The notes beneath the pieces were generated by a model. It was not told where the DNA came from and made no database searches. It worked only from the letters and a program-made list of their open reading frames with translations. From positions 24,821 to 88,820 of the forward strand of contig CAZHFW010000014.1 of the NCBI GenBank assembly GCA_964531675.1: 64,000 bases of DNA, read 5' to 3'. The position numbers were made by a program, and so were the translations under genes. This document shows, piece by piece, positions 54,862 to 62,506 of the stretch. This DNA is from CAZHFW01 sp964531675 (GTDB taxonomy: Bacteria; Planctomycetota; Phycisphaerae; Phycisphaerales; UBA1924). The first letter of the stretch is position 1, and the number at the start of each line of letters is the position of its first letter.

Positions 54862-56217
54862 TCAGCGGACGCGAGCGCCCCCTTTGACGACGCCCTGGAT
54901 CCGCTCGAGCTCAGTCACGTCGCTGGTGGGATCGCCTTGCACCGCCACCAGGTCACCCGCCTTTCCTGGCTCGATGGTGCCGATCTGGGCGCTCAGGCCG
55001 AGCAGATCGGAAGCGGTGATGGTCGCGGCGGTGATGGCCTCGGTGGGCGTCATGCCTCCCTTGACCATGAGCGCGAACTCCTTGGCGTTTTCGCCGTGGG
55101 GAGAAACGCCGGTGTCGGTGCCGAAGGCGATCTTCACCCCCGCAACGTGGGCCTTGTGGAACATCTCGTGCATGCGCGGGCCGACCTCCTTGGCCTTGCC
55201 GGCGACCATCGGGAGATAGAAGCCCGGGATGTCGGCGTTGGCGCTGACCGTGGCGCCCGCCAGAAGCGTGGGCACGAGGAAGGCATCGTGGCTCTTGAAG
55301 AGCTTGATGGAATCGTCGTCCAGGAAGGTGCCGTGCTCGATGGAGTCCACGCCCGCACGCAGGGCAGCGTTGATGCCATCGGTCCCGTGGGCGTGGGCCG
55401 CGACCTTCCGGCCCATCTTGTGGGCGGTCTGCACGATCGCCTCGAGCTCGTCATCGAAGAAATGCTGGGCGAGCCCCGCAGCGGAAGCCGAGAGCACGCC
55501 GCCGGTCGCGGTCAGCTTGATCACATCCGCGCCGCGCTTGATCTGCTCACGCACCGCATGTCGACAGCCATCCACGCCGTCGGCGACCGCGGCGGACTGG
55601 ATGCCGATCAGATCGGCGCGGTATCCGTTGGTTGGATCGGCATGCCCGCCGGTCACGGAGATCGCCTCGCCTGAGGCGAGAATCCTTGGCCCGACGATGT
55701 CTCCGCGCTCCACCGCATCGCGCACCGCGAACATCGTGGTCCCCGCGGAGCCGACATCACGCACCGTCGTGAATCCGGCGCGGACGGTCTTGTAGGCGTT
55801 CACCACGCCGCGCACCGCGGCGTCGGACGCGTCCTCGGTCACCTGCCTCGTGCGGATCGAGGCGTCCCACTGATTCGTCAGATGCACATGGCAGTCGATC
55901 AAGCCGGGGAGGACGAAGGACTGACGCCAATCGACCTCCTCGATCTTGGCGCCGCCTTTGCGCGCCTCGGCAAGATCGTTCCAATCAAGACCATCGACGA
56001 CGCGCTCGATCGAGCCATTCTTCAGAACGACCGTCGCGTTCTTCCGCACGGGCTTCCCCGGGACATCCATCAGGGTTCCGCAGCGGACCAGCAGGTAGGC
56101 GTCGGGCGTCTTGGCCGCCTGAGCCTGAGCCTGAGCTTGGGCCTGGGCGTGGGCGTGAGCGGTCATCCCCGCGAGCAGAAGCCCGCCCGAAAGCACGGCT
56201 GACGAGATCATCTTCAT
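54862..56217 (-). CDS. Exported amidohydrolase (Xaa-Pro dipeptidase/imidazolonepropionase-like metallo-hydrolase)
   Basis: The 451-residue protein has a signal peptide (MKMISSAVLSGGLLLAGMTA) followed by a low-complexity HAHAQAQAQ run. The amidohydrolase barrel is complete: metal-binding HxH in DCHVHLTNQ, Lys in VIKLTATGGVLS, His in HAHGTDGINAALRAGVDSIEHG, and Asp in FGTDTGVSPHG. The closest characterised groups are periplasmic dipeptidases and related metallo-dependent hydrolases acting on C-terminal Pro or Arg/Lys dipeptides; the exact substrate is not certain. It is directly upstream of the peptide transporter on the same strand, so it may supply or process the imported peptides. Confidence 0.88.
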   Translation of the reverse strand: MKMISSAVLSGGLLLAGMTAHAHAQAQAQAQAQAAKTPDAYLLVRCGTLMDVPGKPVRKNATVVLKNGSIERVVDGLDWNDLAEARKGGAKIEEVDWRQSFVLPGLIDCHVHLTNQWDASIRTRQVTEDASDAAVRGVVNAYKTVRAGFTTVRDVGSAGTTMFAVRDAVERGDIVGPRILASGEAISVTGGHADPTNGYRADLIGIQSAAVADGVDGCRHAVREQIKRGADVIKLTATGGVLSASAAGLAQHFFDDELEAIVQTAHKMGRKVAAHAHGTDGINAALRAGVDSIEHGTFLDDDSIKLFKSHDAFLVPTLLAGATVSANADIPGFYLPMVAGKAKEVGPRMHEMFHKAHVAGVKIAFGTDTGVSPHGENAKEFALMVKGGMTPTEAITAATITASDLLGLSAQIGTIEPGKAGDLVAVQGDPTSDVTELERIQGVVKGGARVR

Positions 56218-56330
56218 GGGCCGCAGTATGCCTGAATCGGGGCTGCTCTGCATGGACCCGTGCTGATCCAACCCGCGGTTCACCCATGGGGCGCGGATTC
56301 CGTTAGTCTGTCGGGCTGGAGGGTGGTTCC

Positions 56331-57650
56331 ATGATCGAACGCCGTGCATTCCTGGGCTCGATGCTCGTTCCCGCCGCCGCGGCGTTTGCCGGCGTTCCGG
56401 TGCTTGAACGCCGCGCTTCGCTCCTGCGCGAGCTCGCATCGGACACGCGTCCACCCCAGGACGTCGCCCGCGACGAGGACTACTGGGTCCGTGTGCAGCA
56501 GGCGTTCATGATGGACCGCTCCATCATCAACCTGAACAACGGCGGATGCTCGCCCTCCCCCACTGTCGTGCACGACGCGTACAAGCGCCGCCTCGATGAA
56601 GCCAACCGCCAGCCTCCGCCTTACGTGCTCTGGCAGAACCAGCACCCCCAGTACGAGACAGTGCGTGAACGCCTCGCCAGGCAATGGGGCGTCGATGCGG
56701 AAGAACTCGCCATCACGCGCAACAGCTCCGAGAGCCTGCAGATCTGCCAGTTCGGCCTCAGCCTCCAGCGCGATGACGAGGTCCTGACCACCGACCAGGA
56801 CTATCCGCGCATGATCACCACCTTCCGCCAGCGCGAGCGGCGCGAGGGCGTGAAGATGGTGCAGATCAAACTTCCGGTGCCTTGCGAGGACGATGATCTG
56901 GTCGTCCGACGCTTCGAGGAAGCAATCACGCCCAGGACGCGCATGATCCTCTGCTGTCACGTGATCAACCTCACGGGGCAGATCCTGCCTGTCAAGAAGA
57001 TCGTGGAGATGGCCCGCAAGAAGAACGGCGGCATCCCCGTTGTCGTCGACGGCGCCCACGCCCTGGCCCAGTTCGACTTCAAGATCTCCGATCTCGGATG
57101 CGACTACTACGGCGTGAGCCTCCACAAGTGGCTTCACGCGCCCATCGGCACCGGACTCTTGTACGTCCGGCGCGACAAGATCAAGGGTCTCTGGTCGCTC
57201 TTCGGATCCTCCGCGGAGCACGAGGACGACATTCGCAAGTTCGAGGAGATCGGGACGCACCCCGAAGCCAACGCGCTGGGCATCGCCGAGGCCCTCACGT
57301 TCCATCAGGCCATCGGAGGCCCGCGGAAGGAAGCCAGGCTCCGGTATCTGCGCGACTACTGGGCCAAGAGGCTGCTCGCGACGGGAAAGGTGACGCTCAA
57401 CACGAGCCTGGATCCCCGCTTCTCCTGCGGCATCGGCAACGTGAGGCCGCACGGGCTGGATGTCATCAAGCTCACGGGCTGGCTCTGGGAGAAGAAGAAG
57501 ATCCTGACCGTCGCGATCAAGCACGAGGACTTCGAAGGCCTGCGCATCACGCCCAGCACCTACACGACGCTCGAGGAGCTCGACCGCTTCTGCGAAGCCA
57601 TCGAGTACGTGCTCGCCAATGGCATCCCCGAGATCAAGAAGGACGCCTGA
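56331..57650 (+). CDS. Tat-exported class V aminotransferase-fold PLP protein
   Basis: The 439-residue protein starts with a twin-arginine signal (ERRAFLGSMLVPAAAAFAG). It then has the aminotransferase class V fold seen in isopenicillin N epimerase and cysteine desulfurase relatives: NLNNGGCSPSP, NSSESLQICQFGL, VVVDGAHALAQ, and the PLP Lys in GVSLHKWLHAPIGTG. Tat export of a folded PLP enzyme is rare in other bacteria but known among planctomycetes by annotation. The substrate is unknown; epimerase, lyase or transaminase activity are all possible. It is divergent from the amidohydrolase gene, 113 bp apart. Confidence 0.88.
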   Translation: MIERRAFLGSMLVPAAAAFAGVPVLERRASLLRELASDTRPPQDVARDEDYWVRVQQAFMMDRSIINLNNGGCSPSPTVVHDAYKRRLDEANRQPPPYVLWQNQHPQYETVRERLARQWGVDAEELAITRNSSESLQICQFGLSLQRDDEVLTTDQDYPRMITTFRQRERREGVKMVQIKLPVPCEDDDLVVRRFEEAITPRTRMILCCHVINLTGQILPVKKIVEMARKKNGGIPVVVDGAHALAQFDFKISDLGCDYYGVSLHKWLHAPIGTGLLYVRRDKIKGLWSLFGSSAEHEDDIRKFEEIGTHPEANALGIAEALTFHQAIGGPRKEARLRYLRDYWAKRLLATGKVTLNTSLDPRFSCGIGNVRPHGLDVIKLTGWLWEKKKILTVAIKHEDFEGLRITPSTYTTLEELDRFCEAIEYVLANGIPEIKKDA

Positions 57651-57829
57651 GCAAGTCCTGAGCCAGCCGGTGCACGGACGCCCTGCTCGCCGCGCACGCT
57701 GGGCTGGCGCACACGCACTTTGACCCGCACAACGCGCGGACGCGCCACCGAGATCGCGAAGGCACACGACCAGAAAGTACCGGGGAATCCCGGGCTTATC
57801 GCACCTCTCCCGGGGCCTACGCTTGGCCC

Positions 57830-58594
57830 ATGGGTGGAGATCTCCCGTTGCTTCTTGTGTGCGCTGTGCCCGTGCTGACTTGCACCTGGCTCGGCATTCG
57901 CGTGGGCCGAAAGGTCCGTGAGACGGATCGACCCGACCACGAACACCTGGGCACGATCCAAAGCGCGCTGCTCGGCCTGCTCGCGCTGCTTCTGGGCTTT
58001 GCGTTCTCGGGATCGATCTCCCGCTTCGTGGATCGGCAGGATGCGCTGGCCCGTGAAGCCAACGCGATCGAGACCGCGTATGGACGCGCCGCACTTGTCC
58101 CCACCTCCGAGCGCATCCGCGCCGCACTCAGGCTGTACGTGGCCCAGCGCCTGGAACTCTTCGACAACGCGGGCACAGGCCGTGAACCAGAGATTCTCCG
58201 GCAGATGACCAAGCAGTACGACGAGGCGTTCGCCGCCACCCTCGACGGCGTCAAGCAGGCGCCCGTGTACAGCGCGCTGGCCATGGCGGGCGTCGAGGGG
58301 GTCGGCGACCAGCTCGCGATCCGCAACGCGCTGGATCGCCGCCATCTGCCCACCGAGTTCGTCGTGGTCATGCTCGCCAGCTCGTGCATCGCGATGGTCG
58401 TGGTAGGCTACGGCGTCGGGATCGCCAAGCACCGATCGATCGCGTCCGCCTTCGCGCTGGCCGCGTTGATTGCGACCACGCTCTTCATGACTTTCGATTT
58501 CGACCGTCCCAAGCGGGGGTTCATCACGCTCGACCGCACGCCTCTGGAACAGACCGCTGCCAAACTCGGGGCCGACACGGGCGTCAAGCGATGA
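57830..58594 (+). CDS. Bestrophin-like (DUF4239-type) membrane protein
   Basis: The 254-residue protein has four hydrophobic helices in the 2+2 order of DUF4239: about 4-22, 44-62, 183-203 and 208-225. The loop between pairs is largely helical and carries the family-typical REANAIETAYGRAALVP. The function is unknown; bestrophin-like anion-channel relatedness has been proposed for the family. No operon partner is clear; the methyltransferase gene is convergent, 18 bp away. Confidence 0.78.
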   Translation: MGGDLPLLLVCAVPVLTCTWLGIRVGRKVRETDRPDHEHLGTIQSALLGLLALLLGFAFSGSISRFVDRQDALAREANAIETAYGRAALVPTSERIRAALRLYVAQRLELFDNAGTGREPEILRQMTKQYDEAFAATLDGVKQAPVYSALAMAGVEGVGDQLAIRNALDRRHLPTEFVVVMLASSCIAMVVVGYGVGIAKHRSIASAFALAALIATTLFMTFDFDRPKRGFITLDRTPLEQTAAKLGADTGVKR

Positions 58595-58612
58595 TCACGA
58601 TCGGATGACCGT

Positions 58613-59533
58613 TCACGGCTTCCGCCCCGAGGCCAGGTACGTCACGTGCGCGTTGCCGCAGTGATAGGTCCCGGCCTCCATCGCGGCGATCTCCAGCTCC
58701 AGCTGCCGGCCCGCCTGCTGCCAGAGCGGCTCAAAGTCTGACTCCACGCCTCCACCCGCGAGGTAGTAGCGCCGGGTGGTGTCCCGATCCCAGACCCAGT
58801 GTCCACGAGCGTGCCAGTCCTTGAGCTGGGCGAGCTCCGCTTTCTGGTGCGGCAGCGCATAGGGCGGATACATCGGCGTCGCGCGGTCTGACATGTACAC
58901 GCGGATGTCCTTGGCGCCGAGCTCCGCGAGCATGCCCGACACCAGATCCCCCACCGAGTTGAACCCGAGCCCGAGGGCCCGCTTGCCACGCTGAAGGAGC
59001 AGGTGGAACTTCATCGTGGCCGCAAACACGTCGCTCGGGAAGGTATCCGTCACGCTGCTGCACACGCCCATGCTCGCCATGTTGCAAGGCTCGACCGCAA
59101 GCACGAGCCCGCCGGGCTTCAGGACGCGCAGCATCTCACGCAGCGCCCGCTTGGGATCAGGGACGTGGATGAGCACGGTCTGGCAGGTCGCCATGTCGAA
59201 CGACGCGTCCGGAAAGGGAAGCTGCTGGGCGTCCCCCTTCACATACCGGCTCCGCGCGCCCAGGCCGGCCCGAGAAGCCTGCTCCGCGGCCTTGTGCACC
59301 CACTGATCTTCCATGTCCACGCCCGTGATGCGCGAGATCTGCGGCAGGACGTACGCAAGCGCCCGGCTCCAATGACCAACGCCGCAACCCACGTCGAGCA
59401 CCTCGGAGACGCGGCTCAGCTCCAACCGCGAGGCCATGAGCTGCAGGAAGTCCGGGTTCCACCAGAAGTCCCGCATCTCGTTGAAGAACTCGGCGGAGTG
59501 GGGCTTGGGGTCGACGCCGGAATGCTCGCTCAT
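58613..59533 (-). CDS. Class I SAM-dependent methyltransferase
   Basis: The 306-residue protein has the Rossmann-fold motifs: DVGCGVGHWSRALAYVLP (motif I), ITGVDMEDQWV (motif II), YVKGDAQQLPFPDASFDMATCQ (given as GDAQQLPFPD and FDMATCQ), and LREMLRVLKPGGLVLAVEP (motif IV-V region). The C-terminal ~130 residues form a cap that likely sets the acceptor, which cannot be predicted. It resembles the UbiE/COQ5-like group. It stands alone between convergent and same-strand neighbours without operon evidence. Confidence 0.88.
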   Translation of the reverse strand: MSEHSGVDPKPHSAEFFNEMRDFWWNPDFLQLMASRLELSRVSEVLDVGCGVGHWSRALAYVLPQISRITGVDMEDQWVHKAAEQASRAGLGARSRYVKGDAQQLPFPDASFDMATCQTVLIHVPDPKRALREMLRVLKPGGLVLAVEPCNMASMGVCSSVTDTFPSDVFAATMKFHLLLQRGKRALGLGFNSVGDLVSGMLAELGAKDIRVYMSDRATPMYPPYALPHQKAELAQLKDWHARGHWVWDRDTTRRYYLAGGGVESDFEPLWQQAGRQLELEIAAMEAGTYHCGNAHVTYLASGRKP

Positions 59534-59555
59534 GCTGCGAGCATACCGAACTCCA

Positions 59556-60224
59556 TCACGAGGACTTGCGCTTGGTCATCGCCTCCACCCACACCGGCAC
59601 ATACGGCGGCGTGCAGCCCTTCGATACGGGCCAATCTCGATAAAGCCCGATCTTCTCCCCAATCGCAATCGCCCGCTTGCGATGCTTGGCGTGCTTGATG
59701 CCGATCGCGCCGAGCGTGAAGTTCATCGTCCACTGCACTTCGGGCTTGGCCTTGGGCATCTCCTTCTCGATCCGGTCCAGGAGCGCATCCAGATCGAGGT
59801 CCTTGCTCCCTTTGTTCACAAGACTCGAGGTCACGCCCCAGCCCGCCCGCGCCGCCCAGCGGTCCTTGTCCTTCATCCACTTCTCGCGCAGCTCCGCCTT
59901 CGCGGGATGAGCTCCCACGACGTAGGAGTTGAACCAGTCCGCGACCTGTGCGCACGTCGTGGCCCGCGTCATGCTGTCGAGCTGCTTGGCGGAGAGCGCC
60001 GCGGGCTTGAGGATCAGCGATGCGACGAGCTGTGCTTCCAGGTTGCCGGTCTTCCAGAGCTCCAGCCCAAGCTCGTGATCCGACTTGAGCTTCTTGGCCA
60101 AGGCCCGCACATCGCCAAGCTTGACGCCGAACTGATTGTCCGGCGCTCCCGCCTTGACGTTGTGCTTCCGGCGTGCGTCGTCGCCCATCGACTCGAGTTT
60201 GCTGAGTATTTCTTTGACGGTCAT
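59556..60224 (-). CDS. DNA alkylation repair (AlkD-like HEAT) protein
   Basis: The 222-residue protein starts MTVKEILSKLESMGDD at 60224. It is built of helical HEAT-like repeats, with FGVKLGDVRALAKKLKSD, WKTGNLEAQLVASLIL and WFNSYVVG matching the DNA alkylation repair enzyme family, which includes the glycosylase AlkD. A Trp-rich core (DRWAARAGWGVTSSLV) is seen. The conserved Asp of AlkD cannot be placed with confidence, so the protein may be a non-catalytic member. The short C-terminal extension ends TKRKSS. Confidence 0.78.
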   Translation of the reverse strand: MTVKEILSKLESMGDDARRKHNVKAGAPDNQFGVKLGDVRALAKKLKSDHELGLELWKTGNLEAQLVASLILKPAALSAKQLDSMTRATTCAQVADWFNSYVVGAHPAKAELREKWMKDKDRWAARAGWGVTSSLVNKGSKDLDLDALLDRIEKEMPKAKPEVQWTMNFTLGAIGIKHAKHRKRAIAIGEKIGLYRDWPVSKGCTPPYVPVWVEAMTKRKSS

Positions 60225-60306
60225 CGATGCAGTGTACGAGATGCCGCCCTCGCGGTGCAGCAGCTGCCCGTCGCCCCCGCGCCACGGGACCAAGGCCCTT
60301 TCTCGA

Positions 60307-60786
60307 TCAGAACAGGGCGTCAAGCTGCTGATAGCACGCCTCCATGCCCTGATCCATGCCGGAGGCCAGCGCACCGTCCCGGCCCTCCTTTGACTCGTAC
60401 ACCTGGGTGATCCGCATGGCTGTGACGCCGTTGTTCTCGGAGAACTCGTGCGTTTCGACGAGGGATCCGATCACCTGACCGGAGCCCAGGGCCATGTTCT
60501 CGGTGTGCGTGATCCGCTCGTGGAGCACGACATGGGTGAAGACGCCCTTGAGGGTCATGAACGGATCGGCCTCGTCGGTCTTCCAGGCGATGCTGAGCTC
60601 ACCATCGACGCGCGGCTCGCACACGCACGTGGTCATCGTCCACCCCGGCGGCGGCAGCATCCACCGGCGCATCTTGTCGGGCGTGAACATCGCTTCCCAG
60701 ACCAGACGCCTCGGCGCCTGGAATGTGCGCGTGAGCACGATCGTGTGGTCCGTCGGGGTGGAGATGCGAAGGCCTTGGGGTTGCAT
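60307..60786 (-). CDS. SRPBCC/AHSA1-domain protein
   Basis: The 159-residue protein has the START-like fold of AHSA1-domain proteins: IVLTRTFQAPRRLVWEAMFTPDKMRRWMLP at the N-terminus (given as TRTFQAPRRLVWEAMFTP and WMLP) and GVFTHVVLHERITHTE. These proteins bind hydrophobic ligands; no enzyme site is known for the group. It lies 84 bp after the ArsR-type gene on the same strand, the standard pairing for this family, and is probably controlled by it. Confidence 0.9.
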   Translation of the reverse strand: MQPQGLRISTPTDHTIVLTRTFQAPRRLVWEAMFTPDKMRRWMLPPPGWTMTTCVCEPRVDGELSIAWKTDEADPFMTLKGVFTHVVLHERITHTENMALGSGQVIGSLVETHEFSENNGVTAMRITQVYESKEGRDGALASGMDQGMEACYQQLDALF

Positions 60787-60870
60787 GCGGTGTTCCTGGC
60801 GGCTGATCGGACCAGCTCGGGGTTTCTGATTGGATGGCGGACGCCGGGCACACGCCCGACCCGGTTACAT

Positions 60871-61224
60871 TCAGCGTCGACGCGACCTCGGACGTTCCTG
60901 TGACTTCATCTCCTCAAGCAGCGAATCCAGGAGCTCGAATCTGGCCTCCCAGTGCTTGCGGAACTGCTCCGTCCAGCGCGTCGCATCCCGCAGGGGATCC
61001 GCCCGCAAACGGCACAGGTGCTCCCGCCCCACCACGCGCCGGCGCACCAGGTTGGCCCGCTCCAGCACGCGGACGTGCTTGGTCGCGGCCGGGAACGTCA
61101 TTTCCAGCGGCGACGCCAGTTCACTCAGGTTTCGCTCGCCCCCGGCGAGCTGCCTGATGATGGCCCGGCGTGCCGGATGGGCCAGCGCGTGAAAGACCAG
61201 GTCGAGGGACTGATCGGATACCAT
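60871..61224 (-). CDS. ArsR-family winged-helix regulator, leaderless
   Basis: From ATG 61224 the product has 117 residues, typical for ArsR proteins paired with AHSA1 genes. The winged-helix core is LDLVFHALAHPARRAIIRQL, then LSELASPLEMTFPAATKHVRVLERANLVRRRVVG, read here as MTFPAATKHVRVLE for the recognition helix. No metal-binding cysteines are present; ligand sensing is therefore probably by another route. The start codon lies 7 bp after a TATACT box (-10), so the transcript should begin at or next to the ATG. It would repress its own promoter through the repeat at 61219-61248. Confidence 0.9.
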   Translation of the reverse strand: MVSDQSLDLVFHALAHPARRAIIRQLAGGERNLSELASPLEMTFPAATKHVRVLERANLVRRRVVGREHLCRLRADPLRDATRWTEQFRKHWEARFELLDSLLEEMKSQERPRSRRR

Positions 61225-61248
61225 GTGGTTTAGTATACCATTTGGTTT
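61219..61248. promoter_or_regulatory. Tandem operator repeats overlapping the ArsR promoter and start codon
   Basis: TACCATGTGGTTT (61219-61231) and TACCATTTGGTTT (61236-61248) are direct repeats 17 bp apart, each holding an ACCA/TGGT palindrome. They overlap the -10 box and the ATG, as expected for autorepression. Confidence 0.6.
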
Positions 61249-61259
61249 TTCGATGTCAA
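61232..61259 (-). promoter_or_regulatory. Near-consensus sigma-70 promoter giving a leaderless ArsR transcript
   Basis: On the minus strand TTGACA (plus 61254-61259) and TATACT (plus 61232-61237) are 16 bp apart. The ATG begins 8 bases past the -10 box, so there is no room for a ribosome binding site. Confidence 0.72.
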
Positions 61260-61366
61260 CGACATTCTTCACGACTCGCGAGCAGCCGCCTTGCACCGGG
61301 CCGCAGGCCGGCCCGCACGGTTGCGGTAGACTCCGCGGAACACGATCCGCGCCCGGAGCCCCGACA

Positions 61367-62389
61367 ATGCTGCAACGCCCCCCTCAACAACGCCCCCGCC
61401 GCTACCTGCTCCGCGCCGCCCTCACGAGCTCGATCCTGCTCGCGGGATGCGCACACTCGCCCCCCACACCCCGGGTGATGTCAGGCAATCCCATCCTGGA
61501 AGGCTGGTACGCCGATCCTGAGGCTGCGGTGCTTGACGGGCGGTACTGGATCTACCCGACCTTTTCCGCACGCTACGAGCAGCAGACCTTCCTCGACGCG
61601 TTCTCGTCCACCGAGCTCGTGCACTGGACCAAGCACGAGCGCATCATCGACACCACCTCGGTCGCCTGGGCCAAGCGCGCCATGTGGGCCCCCGCGATCG
61701 CCCAGCACAACGGCAAGTACTTCCTCTTCTTCGCGGCCAACGACATTCAGAACGACACCCAGCTCGGCGGCATTGGCGTCGGCGTCTCGGACAATCCCGC
61801 TGGCCCGTTCAAGGACTACCTGGGCAAGCCTCTGATCGATCGCTTCCACAACGGCGCCCAGCCCATCGACCAGTGCTTCTTCCGCGACGCCGACGGCGCC
61901 TGCTATCTGATCTACGGCGGATGGCGACACTGCAACCTCGCCCGACTCAAGAGCGACTTCACCGGATTCGAGCCGCTCGCCGACGGCCAGCTCTTCCGCG
62001 AGATCACGCCCGAGGGCTATGTCGAAGGCCCCTTCATGTTCATCCGCGACGGGAAGTACTACTTCATGTGGTCCGAGGGAGGCTGGACCGGCCCCGACTA
62101 CTCCGTCGCCTACGCGATCGCCGACTCGATCAACGGCCCATTCCGCCGGATCGGGAAGATCCTCCAGCAGGATCCGAGCGTCGCCACCGGCGCTGGCCAT
62201 CACAGCGTGCTGCAGATCCCCGGGACGCAGGAGTACTACATCATCTACCACCGTCGTCCGCTCAACGACACCGGACGGGACCACCGCGTGGTCTGCATCG
62301 AGCACCTTGAGTTCGACGCCCAGGGCCTGATCAAGCCCGTCAAGCTCACCTTCGAGGGCGTGGAAGCGGTGAAGCCGCCCCGGCGCTGA
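61367..62389 (+). CDS. GH43-family glycoside hydrolase lipoprotein
   Basis: ATG 61367 gives 340 residues with a lipoprotein signal (LLRAALTSSILLAGC). The five-bladed propeller of GH43 is recognisable: GWYADPEAAVLDGRYWIYPTFS (general base Asp in YADPE), WAPAIAQHNGKYFLFFA, IDQCFFRDADGACYLIYGGW (pKa-modulating Asp region) and GYVEGPFMFIRDGKYYFMW (acid Glu in VEGP). GH43 enzymes remove arabinose or xylose from plant-type polysaccharides. Anchored in the outer membrane, it would act on extracellular substrate, together with the GH127-like enzyme at the start of the window. It is divergent from the ArsR gene. Confidence 0.9.
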   Translation: MLQRPPQQRPRRYLLRAALTSSILLAGCAHSPPTPRVMSGNPILEGWYADPEAAVLDGRYWIYPTFSARYEQQTFLDAFSSTELVHWTKHERIIDTTSVAWAKRAMWAPAIAQHNGKYFLFFAANDIQNDTQLGGIGVGVSDNPAGPFKDYLGKPLIDRFHNGAQPIDQCFFRDADGACYLIYGGWRHCNLARLKSDFTGFEPLADGQLFREITPEGYVEGPFMFIRDGKYYFMWSEGGWTGPDYSVAYAIADSINGPFRRIGKILQQDPSVATGAGHHSVLQIPGTQEYYIIYHRRPLNDTGRDHRVVCIEHLEFDAQGLIKPVKLTFEGVEAVKPPRR

Positions 62390-62506
62390 AGCGGACAACG
62401 CTCGCGAGTCCGCGCTCTCGGGCCCGCGATCCGAAGTGTCCATTCCAGTCGAGGTTGCAGAGCGGAGAGCTTGCGCACGCCTCCCTCGTCCGTGTTCGGC
62501 TCGCCT

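Noticed and set aside
51538..55674. A 1378-codon open frame on the plus strand antisense to the peptide transporter genes
   Set aside because: It spans five well-supported minus-strand genes with clear family motifs. Long antisense frames are expected in high-GC DNA with GC-biased third positions, and the translation shows no domain.
56118..56165. Repeat-derived AQ-rich run at the amidohydrolase signal peptide as a frameshift site
   Set aside because: The 6-bp units stay in frame and the product continues normally. It is low-complexity sequence after a signal peptide, not evidence of a broken gene.
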